Of a stretch of DNA of 64,000 bases, positions 10,840-18,161 are shown in pieces. The DNA comes from Pseudomonadota bacterium. Lineage in GTDB: Bacteria; Pseudomonadota; Alphaproteobacteria; Rhodobacterales; Rhodobacteraceae. The first letter of the stretch is position 1. Every line of letters starts with the position of its first letter. The stretch covers positions 1-64,000 of the forward strand of contig JAJZVD010000004.1 of NCBI GenBank assembly GCA_021845805.1, given 5' to 3'. The notes beneath the pieces were generated by a model. The model had not been told where the DNA came from and did not search any database. It saw only the letters and a list, made by a program, of their open reading frames with translations. The position numbers and the translations under genes are program-made.

Positions 10840-11673
10840 TCAGGCGCGCCGCCGCCGCCGCGGAATGAGGCCAAGCCAGCCCAGCGCGCCCAGCATCAGA
10901 AGCGCCCCGGCAGGCAGCGGCACGGCGCCGACATTCGTGGTGGTGATGACCGGCGTGTAGCTCAGCGTCAGCGATTTCAGAAGGAAGCTCGAATTGTTGC
11001 CGCTTGCACCTATCAGGAAGGCATCACTGGCCGGGTTGTTGAAGGTGCTGGCGGAAACCGCGTTCAGGCGGGTCGCCTGGCTGATGACATCGCCGGTGTT
11101 GATTGCACCGCTGGCATTGGAATCATAGGACCAGACCATTGAACTCAGGCTCTGGCGGCCGCTGGTGGTATAGCTCAGTTCGGTGAAGGTCGCGGAGTTC
11201 AGCACCGCCGCCTGCGACAGCGTGATCGCGATGAAATCGGAATTGCCGCCCGTCGCATCGATGCTTGTCGAGTCGCGCAGCACCCGGCCGATCAGACCCT
11301 CGCGGCTGTTCTGCACCCCTGCCCCGCCAGAGGCGAACGTGAGGCCGGCGGCGTAGATGTTCTGGCCCGCGCCCGCGGTGGTGAACGTGCCGATGGTGCG
11401 TGTGCCGCGGCTCGTCCGCGCCGGAATCCCGCCGGCCGCGGTCATGCCCGTCAGCGTCACGGTCAGCCCGCTCGTGGTCGTCGTGACCCCGCCCGCCGTC
11501 ACCGTGCTGCCACCCAGCGTGACCGACGTGGATTGCCCCGCCGCCAGCGCCGTCGTTCCCAGCGTTGACAGATCCAGCGTGATGGTCGCGGCCCTGACCG
11601 AGGCAGGCAGAAGCAGTGCCAGAACCGGCAGCACCGTCATCGCCTTGCCAATCTGCCGCCAGACCGCGCGCAC
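10840..11673 (-). CDS. VPLPA-CTERM sorted exported protein
   Basis: This roughly 277-residue protein has an N-terminal signal (hydrophobic core TVLPVLALLLPASVRA) and a C-terminal sorting tag: VPLPAGALLMLGALGWLGL followed by RRRRR. That tripartite tail (VPLPA motif, helix, Arg cluster) is the VPLPA-CTERM variant of PEP-CTERM, recognised by an exosortase in the inner membrane. The body is rich in Thr, Ser, Gly and Ala with beta-strand-like repeats, as in surface or matrix proteins. I favour the GTG at 11673 (AAGGA upstream, giving a basic n-region); an ATG at 11640 and a GTG at 11700 are alternatives. No exosortase is encoded in this window. Confidence 0.82.
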   Translation of the reverse strand: MRAVWRQIGKAMTVLPVLALLLPASVRAATITLDLSTLGTTALAAGQSTSVTLGGSTVTAGGVTTTTSGLTVTLTGMTAAGGIPARTSRGTRTIGTFTTAGAGQNIYAAGLTFASGGAGVQNSREGLIGRVLRDSTSIDATGGNSDFIAITLSQAAVLNSATFTELSYTTSGRQSLSSMVWSYDSNASGAINTGDVISQATRLNAVSASTFNNPASDAFLIGASGNNSSFLLKSLTLSYTPVITTTNVGAVPLPAGALLMLGALGWLGLIPRRRRRA

Positions 11674-11823
11674 AGGCCCATCCTTCCATCCTGAGGGCAC
11701 CTGCCGTCGGAATCGGCGCCACTTCTCTCTGTCAAGAGATCAGCGCGCAATGACGGGAAGCGGGCCGGATTGCGGCTTTCCGGTGGAAAAACGACCGTCT
11801 CGCGCGGGGCGGGCGGGCGCTGC

Positions 11824-11829
11824 TATACT
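11824..11829 (+). promoter_or_regulatory. -10-like element abutting dinB
   Basis: TATACT lies ten bases before the dinB ATG. If used, transcription would begin almost at the start codon, giving a leaderless mRNA, which agrees with the absence of a ribosome-binding site there. No clear -35 element or alphaproteobacterial LexA box (GTTC-N7-GTTC) is visible. Confidence 0.4.
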
Positions 11830-11838
11830 GGCCCAACC

Positions 11839-13098
11839 ATGCCCGCCCTCTGCCGCGACTGTCTCTGCCCGATCGATGGCCCGCCCCCGGCGCGCTGTCC
11901 GGCCTGCCGCTCGCCGCGGGTGCTGGCGCATGGCGAACTGGCGACGCTGGGCATCGCCCATATCGATTGCGACGCCTTCTACGCCTCGGTGGAAAAACGC
12001 GACAACCCGGCCCTGCGCGACCAGCCGGTAATCGTGGGCGGCGGCCATCGCGGCGTGGTGTCGACCTGCTGCTACATCGCGCGCATCCGGGGCGTCCGCT
12101 CGGCCATGCCGATGTTCCAGGCGCTCCGGCTCTGCCCCGAGGCGGTGGTCGTCAAGCCGCGCATGTCGGTCTATGTCGAGGTCTCGCGCGCCATCCGCGC
12201 GCTGATGGAGGCGCTGACCCCCGCGGTCGAGCCGCTGTCGCTTGACGAAGCCTTCCTGGACCTGACCGGCACCGAACGCCTGCACGGCGCCCCGCCCGCG
12301 CATCTGCTGGCGCGCCTCGTCCGCCGGATCGAGAACGAGATCGGCGTCACCGCCTCGGTCGGGCTCAGCCACAACAAGTTCCTGGCAAAGATCGCCTCCG
12401 ATCTCGACAAGCCGCGCGGCTTCTCGGTCATCGGCCGGGCCGAGACCGAAGCTTTCCTGGCCCGCCAGCCGATCCGCGTTCTCTGGGGCGTCGGCGCCGC
12501 GGGGCAAGAGGCGCTGGCCCGGGCGGGCATCCGCAGCATGGCCGACCTGCTGCGGTGGGAACGCAAGGACCTGTCCGCCCGCTTCGGCCAGATGGGCGAC
12601 CGGCTGTGGCATCTGGCCCGCGGGCAGGACAACCGCCGCGTCTCGCCCAACGCGCCGCTGAAGTCGATTTCCAGGGAAACCACCTTCTTCGAGGATACCG
12701 CCGACCGCGACCTGCTGGATGGCCACATCTGGCGGCTGTCCGAACAGGTCTCGGCCCGGGCCAAGGCGCGCGATCTGGCGGGGCGCACCGTCACGCTCAA
12801 GCTGCGCCGCGCCAGCTTCACGCTGCTCACCCGCCGCCATGCGCTGCGCGAGCCCACGCAGATGGCCGACACGCTCTATCGCGCCGCGCGCGCGTTGCTG
12901 GACCAGGTGGCAGAGCCCGGCCCCTTCCGGCTGATCGGGGTGGGGCTGTCAGACCTCTGCCCCGCGTCGATGGCCGACAGGACCCCCGATCTGCTGGACC
13001 CCGCGGCCGCCCGCAGGCAGGGCGCCGAACGCGCGGCCGACGAGATCCGCGCGAAGTTCGGCGCCGATGCCATCGTCAAGGGCCGCGCGCTGCGATAG
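11839..13098 (+). CDS. dinB: DNA polymerase IV with N-terminal cysteine cluster
   Basis: This 419-residue Y-family translesion polymerase has the catalytic acidic motifs DCDAFYASVE (about residues 44-53) and LSLDEAFLDLT (about 133-143), the thumb helix-hairpin-helix and a little-finger domain (about 270-400). Ahead of the polymerase core are about 35 extra residues with five cysteines (Cys5, Cys8, Cys10, Cys20, Cys23) in two CxxC pairs, likely a small zinc-binding module absent from E. coli Pol IV. The ATG lacks a ribosome-binding site; an in-frame opening extends upstream to 11770. It faces the VPLPA-CTERM gene divergently. Confidence 0.95.
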   Translation: MPALCRDCLCPIDGPPPARCPACRSPRVLAHGELATLGIAHIDCDAFYASVEKRDNPALRDQPVIVGGGHRGVVSTCCYIARIRGVRSAMPMFQALRLCPEAVVVKPRMSVYVEVSRAIRALMEALTPAVEPLSLDEAFLDLTGTERLHGAPPAHLLARLVRRIENEIGVTASVGLSHNKFLAKIASDLDKPRGFSVIGRAETEAFLARQPIRVLWGVGAAGQEALARAGIRSMADLLRWERKDLSARFGQMGDRLWHLARGQDNRRVSPNAPLKSISRETTFFEDTADRDLLDGHIWRLSEQVSARAKARDLAGRTVTLKLRRASFTLLTRRHALREPTQMADTLYRAARALLDQVAEPGPFRLIGVGLSDLCPASMADRTPDLLDPAAARRQGAERAADEIRAKFGADAIVKGRALR

Positions 13099-13167
13099 GG
13101 GGCGCGGCGTGTCCGCGCGATGCCGTGCCCCATTCCCCGCCGCGCGCTTTCCCGCTATGCCCGCGCC

Positions 13168-14289
13168 ATGGTGACCCTCGCCCCCCTGCCCGAAATCTTC
13201 CTTGCCTGCGCGCCCGGCCTTGAACCCGTGTTGCGCGACGAGGCCGCCGCCGCGGGTTTCGCGGCCCCCACACTCCAGCGTGGGGGTGTCACCATCGCGG
13301 GGGGCTGGCCCGAGGTCTGGCGCGCCAATCTGGTGCTGCGCGGGGCAACGCGCGTCCTGGCCCGCATCGGCAGCTTCCGCGCGCTTCACCTGGCCCAGCT
13401 TGACAAGCGCGCGCGCAAGTTCCCCTGGGCAGAGACGCTGCGCCCGGGCTGCACGATCCGGGTCGAGGCCACCTGCTCCCGCTCCCGCATCTACCATGCG
13501 GGCGCGGCCACCCAGCGGGTGGAAACCGCCCTGCGCGAGGCGTTCGGGGCCACCATTGCCGCCGATGCCCCGCTGACGCTGAAGGTGCGGATCGACGACG
13601 ATCTTGTCACCCTCAGCCTCGATACCTCGGGCGAAAGCCTGCACAAGCGGGGCCACAAGGCCGCCGTCAGCAAGGCGCCCCTGCGCGAGACGCTGGCAGC
13701 CCTGTTCCTGCGCGCCGCGGGCTTTCGGGGCGAAGGCCCGGTGGTCGACCCGATGTGCGGCTCGGGCACCTTCGCGCTCGAGGCGGCCGAGATCGCCGCG
13801 GGTCTCTGGCCCGGGCGCGACCGCGCCTTCGCCTTCGAGACGCTTGCAAGCTTCGACGCCGCCGCCTTCGCCACGCTGAGGGCGTCTGCCCCGGCCCCGC
13901 GCCTCGGGCCCGTGACGGGCTACGGCTTCGACCGCGACCCGGGCGCCATCCGCGCGGCCACCGACAACGCCGCCCGCGCCGGGGTGGCCGACCGCACCGC
14001 CTTCCGCCAGCAGGTGCTGAGCGATCTGACGCCCCCCGAAGGCCCGCCCGGGCTTGTCATCGTCAACCCGCCCTACGGCGCGCGGATCGGCGAAAAGTCG
14101 GACCTGTTTCCGCTTTACGGCACGCTGGGCAAGGTGCTGCTGACCCGGTTTTCCGGCTGGCGCGCCGCGATCGTCACCACCGAAGGCGGGCTTGCGCGCG
14201 CGACCGGCCTGCCCTTGCTGCCCCCCGGCCCCGTGGTCGACCACGGCGGGCTGAAGGTCCGGCTCTACCAGACCGTGCCGCTGCCCTGA
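13168..14289 (+). CDS. THUMP-domain class I RNA methyltransferase (RlmL N-domain/YpsC-like)
   Basis: This is a 373-residue SAM-dependent methyltransferase. The N-terminal third is a ferredoxin-like/THUMP RNA-binding region starting LPEIFLACAPGLEPVLRDEA. The catalytic part has the SAM-binding DPMCGSGTFALEA (about 196-208) and the N6/N2-base methylation motif IVNPPYGARIGEK (about 300-312). The family methylates a guanine in 23S rRNA or related RNA. I start at the ATG at 13168, matching family N-termini; an upstream in-frame ATG at 13120 adds an atypical Arg-rich extension. It follows dinB after about 70 bases. Confidence 0.88.
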   Translation: MVTLAPLPEIFLACAPGLEPVLRDEAAAAGFAAPTLQRGGVTIAGGWPEVWRANLVLRGATRVLARIGSFRALHLAQLDKRARKFPWAETLRPGCTIRVEATCSRSRIYHAGAATQRVETALREAFGATIAADAPLTLKVRIDDDLVTLSLDTSGESLHKRGHKAAVSKAPLRETLAALFLRAAGFRGEGPVVDPMCGSGTFALEAAEIAAGLWPGRDRAFAFETLASFDAAAFATLRASAPAPRLGPVTGYGFDRDPGAIRAATDNAARAGVADRTAFRQQVLSDLTPPEGPPGLVIVNPPYGARIGEKSDLFPLYGTLGKVLLTRFSGWRAAIVTTEGGLARATGLPLLPPGPVVDHGGLKVRLYQTVPLP

Positions 14290-14322
14290 ACCTCTGCCCA
14301 GAGCCACGGCCCTGAGCCGGAG

Positions 14323-14339
14323 CCTTCGCCAGCCGAAGG
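14323..14339. terminator. Hairpin after the RNA methyltransferase gene
   Basis: CCTTCG and CGAAGG pair around a five-base loop, followed by a CT-rich stretch. It lies in the 117-base gap before the Rieske oxygenase gene and may terminate the preceding transcript. Confidence 0.4.
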
Positions 14340-14406
14340 AATCGCCTTCTTGCCCATCGCGCGGCTTTGCGCGAGGCTTTCCCCTGCCCTGCGACGGAGC
14401 CCGCCG

Positions 14407-15543
14407 ATGACCCGACACGACCCCGCCCTGACCCCGCTGGACGAGCTTCGCGCCAATACCGCCGTGCCGTTCGAACGCGCCCATGCGATGCCGAAATCGG
14501 TCTATACGTCGCCCGATTTCCTCGCCCTGGAACAGCGCCACATCTTTGCGCGCGAATGGCTGTGCGCCGGCCGGGCCGAGGCGCTGCCCGATCCCGGCGA
14601 TTACCTGACGATGACGATAGCGGGCGAACCGGTCATCGTGCTGCGCGACCGCGACGGAGAGATCCGCGCGCTGTCGAACGTCTGCCGCCACCGGATGTCG
14701 ACCCTGCTGACCGGCCGGGGCCATACCCGCGCCATCGTCTGCCCTTACCACGCCTGGACGTACAACCTTGACGGCACGCTGCGCGGCGCGCCCGCCATGA
14801 CGCTGAACGAAACCTTCTGCCGCGAGTCGGTCGCCCTGCCCGCGATCCGCTGCGAGGTCTGGCTTGGCTGGATCATGGTCACCCTGAACCCCGAGGCCCC
14901 GCCGCCGTCACAGGTTCTGGCCGGGGTGGAACGGCTGGTCGGCCATCTGCACATGGAACGCTATACCGAGGCGTTCCGCGAAACCTTCCGCTGGGCCACC
15001 AACTGGAAGGTGCTGGCCGAAAACTTCATGGAAAGCTATCACCTGCCGGTCTGCCACGCGGGCACCATCGGCGGTTCCTGCGACCTCGCGCAGATGACCT
15101 GCCCCGAGGGCGAGGCGGCCTTCAACTACCACTGGATCGTGAAGAACGACCAGGTGCCGCTGGCCCTGGCGCATCCGTCGAACACGACGCTTGCGGGGGA
15201 CGAGCGCCGGATCACCTGGCTGCTGGCAATCTATCCCGCGCTGCTGATCACCCTGACGCCGGGCTATTTCTGGTACCTCAGCCTGACCCCCGTCGCCGCG
15301 GGCGAGGTCGAGGTGCTGTTCGGCGGCGGCCTCTCGCCCGAATGGGCCGCCGACCCCGAGGCCCCGGCCCATTTCGCCGCCGTCAAGACGCTGCTCGACG
15401 CGGTGAACATCGAGGACAAGGGCTGCGTCGAAAAGGTCTTCGCCGGGCTTCAGGCGGGCCTCTCTGCCCCCGGCCCGCTCAGCCACCTGGAACGGCCGAA
15501 TTTCGACTTCGCCAGATGGATCGCGGGGCGGATGCCTGCCTAG
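14407..15543 (+). CDS. Rieske non-heme iron oxygenase, alpha subunit
   Basis: This is a 378-residue oxygenase. The Rieske [2Fe-2S] ligands are Cys93-x-His95 and Cys112-x2-His115. The mononuclear iron site is in NWKVLAENFMESYHLPVCH, with His212 and His217, and a later acidic residue in NIEDKGC (about 335-341). The tail resembles oxygenases acting on quaternary amines or aromatic acids, such as choline, betaine or stachydrine demethylases, but the substrate cannot be read from sequence. No reductase or beta subunit is adjacent, so it must borrow an electron donor encoded elsewhere. The start was chosen as the ATG next to CGACGGAG. Confidence 0.88.
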   Translation: MTRHDPALTPLDELRANTAVPFERAHAMPKSVYTSPDFLALEQRHIFAREWLCAGRAEALPDPGDYLTMTIAGEPVIVLRDRDGEIRALSNVCRHRMSTLLTGRGHTRAIVCPYHAWTYNLDGTLRGAPAMTLNETFCRESVALPAIRCEVWLGWIMVTLNPEAPPPSQVLAGVERLVGHLHMERYTEAFRETFRWATNWKVLAENFMESYHLPVCHAGTIGGSCDLAQMTCPEGEAAFNYHWIVKNDQVPLALAHPSNTTLAGDERRITWLLAIYPALLITLTPGYFWYLSLTPVAAGEVEVLFGGGLSPEWAADPEAPAHFAAVKTLLDAVNIEDKGCVEKVFAGLQAGLSAPGPLSHLERPNFDFARWIAGRMPA

Positions 15544-15566
15544 GGCAGGCACCGCAGACCGGAACC

Positions 15567-15588
15567 GGGGCGGCGGGCGCCCCGCCCC
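15567..15588. terminator. GC-rich hairpin between convergent genes
   Basis: GGGGCGG and CCGCCCC form a 7-base-pair stem in the 47-base convergent gap between the Rieske oxygenase and the YgaP-like gene. It has no T tract; I take it as a plausible terminator from position only. Confidence 0.4.
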
Positions 15589-15590
15589 CG

Positions 15591-15794
15591 TCAGTTGAAC
15601 GCGCAGCCGCCCTTGACGCCCAGCGCCTTGAAGATCAGCGCGGCCGGGCACCAGCCGGTGATGGCGGATTGCATCAGGTTGACGCCGATGAAGGCGGTGA
15701 ACCACAGGAAATAGGGCGACACCCACAGCGTCAGCGCCAGGCTGACCAGGATCATCACCCCGGCAAAGAACATCACGGCACGGTCAAGGGTCAT
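15591..15794 (-). CDS. YgaP-type small membrane protein (DUF2892)
   Basis: This 67-residue protein has two transmembrane helices separated by a short turn and ends ITGWCPAALIFKALGVKGGCAFN. The family motif GxCPxxxxxxxLGxxxGC is clear. In E. coli YgaP the same membrane domain is fused to a rhodanese, and free-standing versions occur in sulfide-responsive operons. The ATG at 15794 was chosen as the only one leaving a complete domain. Upstream lies a promoter whose -35 box is overlapped by an ATTC-N8-GAAT dyad, pointing to control by an SqrR/BigR-type repressor. Confidence 0.85.
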   Translation of the reverse strand: MTLDRAVMFFAGVMILVSLALTLWVSPYFLWFTAFIGVNLMQSAITGWCPAALIFKALGVKGGCAFN

Positions 15795-15840
15795 GGCGGC
15801 ATCCTCTCGGGTCAGGCCGCGGGCTGCGGCGTCTTGTCGG

Positions 15841-15881
15841 CAGATAGCACCGCGCCCGATAACATTCAAGAACAAGAATGT
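15841..15881 (-). promoter_or_regulatory. Promoter with SqrR/BigR-type operator for the YgaP-like gene
   Basis: Read on the minus strand, a -35 TTGAAT (15864-15869) and a -10 TATCTG (15841-15846) are spaced by exactly 17 bases. A dyad ACATTC-N8-GAATGT spans 15862-15881 and contains ATTC-N8-GAAT, the motif I recall for the persulfide-responsive ArsR-family repressors SqrR/BigR. The right half-site covers the -35 box, an ideal place for repression. The start codon lies about 47 bases past the -10. Confidence 0.65.
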
Positions 15882-15904
15882 GTATTCCGTGTCGCACCCC
15901 GGCG

Positions 15905-17059
15905 CTAGAAACCCGCCTCCAGCCGCATCAGCAGGGCCGCCATCATGGCGTCGCACCGGGCAAGCTGTTCCACGCTGACATATTCGTCGGGCTTGTGCCC
16001 CTGCGCCATCGAGCCCGGCCCGCAGATCGCGGTGGGAATGCCCAGCCGCTGCGAAAAGAGCCCGCCCTCGGTCCCGAAGGCGACCTTGATCGTGCCGTTC
16101 GCCCCCGTCAGCCCCTTGACGAAATTCACCACCCCGGCATCTGACGGGGTTCCGAGCCCGGGGTAATCCCACAGCCGTTCGACCGTGATCGCGGCCTCGG
16201 GGAATTCGGCGCGCCGCGGTGCAACGATCGCCTCGGCCGCCGCCTGCAGGCGGGCAATCAGCGCCTCGGGGTCATCCTCGGCTAGGCTGCGGATCTCGAA
16301 ATCCAGAACGCAGGCGTTGGGCACGATGTTCACCTGCACGCCGCCCTGCATCTTGCCGACATGAAGGGTGGTAAAGGGCACGTCGTAATCGCCGTCACGC
16401 CGCCCCGTCTCGGCCACCTCGGCCTGAAGGTCGCGCACCGCGGTCAGGAACTCCGCCCCCAGATGCAGCGCGTTCAGCGCCAGCGGCGCCAGCGCCGAAT
16501 GCCCCTCGCGGCCCGTGCAGGTGGCGCGCAGGGCGACCTTGCCCTTGTGGCCGGTGGCAGCCTGCATCCCCGTGGGTTCCCCCACGATGCACATCAGCGG
16601 CCGCACCGGGGCCGCCGCCAGCATCTCGATCAGCGAGCGCACGCCAAGGCAGCCCACCTCTTCGTCGTAGGAAAACGCGAGGTGCAGCGGCACCTTGAGG
16701 TCGCGCCCCGCGGCGCGAAGCCCCATCGCCAGCGCGGCGGCCACAAAGCCTTTCATGTCGGTCGTGCCCCGCCCGTAAAGCCGCCCGCCCTCTTCGGTCA
16801 GCCGGAACGGCGGCCGGGTCCAGGCCTGCCCCTCCACCGGCACCACGTCGGTATGGCCCGACAGCATGACACCGGGGCGGTCCTTCGGGCCGATGGTAGC
16901 GTAAAGATTGGCCTTTTTCCCGTCAGGATCGGGGATCAGCGTGGCCTCCACCCCGGCCTCGGCCAGCCGGTCGCGCATCCAGGTCATCAGGTCGATGTTG
17001 GGCGCGCTGCTGACGGTGGGGAAGGCGATCAGGCGGTCGAGAATGGTGCGGGTGTCCAT
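15905..17059 (-). CDS. argE: Acetylornithine deacetylase, M20 family
   Basis: This is a 384-residue zinc amidohydrolase removing the acetyl group from N-acetylornithine in arginine synthesis. Metal-site motifs are visible: SGHTDVVP (His, about 66-73), YGRGTTDMKGF (Asp, about 94-104), catalytic SYDEEVGCLG (Glu-Glu, about 128-137) and a late GHKPDEYV (His, about 357). The ATG follows AAAGGAGA. Many alphaproteobacteria use the ArgJ cycle instead, so related activity on another N-acyl amino acid is possible. It is divergent from a LysR regulator. Confidence 0.88.
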   Translation of the reverse strand: MDTRTILDRLIAFPTVSSAPNIDLMTWMRDRLAEAGVEATLIPDPDGKKANLYATIGPKDRPGVMLSGHTDVVPVEGQAWTRPPFRLTEEGGRLYGRGTTDMKGFVAAALAMGLRAAGRDLKVPLHLAFSYDEEVGCLGVRSLIEMLAAAPVRPLMCIVGEPTGMQAATGHKGKVALRATCTGREGHSALAPLALNALHLGAEFLTAVRDLQAEVAETGRRDGDYDVPFTTLHVGKMQGGVQVNIVPNACVLDFEIRSLAEDDPEALIARLQAAAEAIVAPRRAEFPEAAITVERLWDYPGLGTPSDAGVVNFVKGLTGANGTIKVAFGTEGGLFSQRLGIPTAICGPGSMAQGHKPDEYVSVEQLARCDAMMAALLMRLEAGF

Positions 17060-17164
17060 CGGGGTCTCCTTTGGGCGCCAAGGAACCTGAAAACCGGGCC
17101 CGAGGGAACCCCCGGCCTTGACAGGGCCCCGCAACCGCCGACGATGCCTGCCAAGGGGGGCCCC

Positions 17165-18085
17165 ATGCCGCTGCGCTTCACGCTTCGCCAACTGGAATAC
17201 TTCGTCGCCGTCGGCGAAAGCGGCTCGGTCGCGCAGGCGGCCCAGCGCGTCAACGTCTCGTCGCCATCGATTTCGGCGGCCATCGCGCAACTGGAAACCG
17301 AATTCGGCGTACAGCTCTTCGTGCGACGCCACGCCCATGCGTTGACCCTGACCGGGGCGGGCCGCACCCTGATGGGCGAGGCGCGCAAGCTGCTGGCGCA
17401 GGCGGAATCGCTGACGGTGCTGGCCTCCGACATCGGCGGCGAGGTCTCGGGGCCGATTGCCGTCGGCTGCCTGACCACCTTCGCGCCGCTGATCCTGCCC
17501 ACCCTGCGCCGCGCCTTCGAGACCGCGCACCCCAAGGCCCGGGTCAGCCAGTACGAACTTGACCACGCCGACATCCTCGACCGGCTTTTGCGCGGAAAGA
17601 TCGACATCGGCCTGACCTACGACCTGGCCGTGCCGGGCGACGTGACCTTCCATCCGCTGGCGACGCTGGACCCCTGGGTGATCGTGGCGCCCAGCCATCC
17701 GCTGGCGGGCAAGCCGGAAATCCTGCCCGAGGATCTGGTGGGCGTGCCCATGGTGCTGCTCGACCTGCCCTATTCGGGCGATTATTTCCTGACCCTCTTC
17801 GACCGGATCGGCACGCCCCCGCTGATCGCCGAACGCACGCGCGACATGTCGGTGCTGCGCAGCCTCGTGGCCAATGGCTACGGCTATTCGCTGATGAACA
17901 CGCGTACCGCGCTTGAATCCGCACCCGATGGCAAGCGGCTGGCCTTCGTGCCGCTGAAGGGCGGTGTGCGCCCTCTACAGATCGGCCTAGTCACCGCGCG
18001 GGCCGAATACCCGCGCAACGTGGTGAAAGCCTTCGCCGAAACCTGCATCGCCCAGACCCGCGACGGCCTGCCCGGCTGCGCCTGA
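17165..18085 (+). CDS. LysR-family transcriptional regulator
   Basis: This 306-residue regulator has the N-terminal winged helix (FTLRQLEYFVAVGESGSVAQAAQRVNVS region, residues 5-34) and a C-terminal type-2 periplasmic-binding-like effector domain (about 93-300). AAGGGGGG precedes the ATG at 17165; an in-frame ATG seven codons earlier lacks such a site. It is divergent from argE across about 105 bases, the classical LysR arrangement, so argE or its own gene are likely targets. The coinducer is unknown. Confidence 0.9.
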   Translation: MPLRFTLRQLEYFVAVGESGSVAQAAQRVNVSSPSISAAIAQLETEFGVQLFVRRHAHALTLTGAGRTLMGEARKLLAQAESLTVLASDIGGEVSGPIAVGCLTTFAPLILPTLRRAFETAHPKARVSQYELDHADILDRLLRGKIDIGLTYDLAVPGDVTFHPLATLDPWVIVAPSHPLAGKPEILPEDLVGVPMVLLDLPYSGDYFLTLFDRIGTPPLIAERTRDMSVLRSLVANGYGYSLMNTRTALESAPDGKRLAFVPLKGGVRPLQIGLVTARAEYPRNVVKAFAETCIAQTRDGLPGCA

Positions 18086-18110
18086 ATCTGGGCCTGCGGC
18101 AACCGCCCCC

Positions 18111-18141
18111 TTGACCTTCCCGTGACGGGAAACCTTATGTC
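18111..18141 (+). promoter_or_regulatory. CueR-type copA promoter with 19-base spacer
   Basis: TTGACC (18111-18116) and TATGTC (18136-18141) are separated by exactly 19 bases, the over-long spacing that MerR-family activators require. Inside the spacer the dyad TTCCCG-TGA-CGGGAA (18117-18131) is perfect, while the outer arms (ACC...ACC) are not mirror images. The site starts 51 bases before the copA start, and cueR is in the same operon, so copper induction with autoregulation is expected. Confidence 0.8.
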
Positions 18142-18161
18142 AGGGGCCCATGGAGGCTCAG

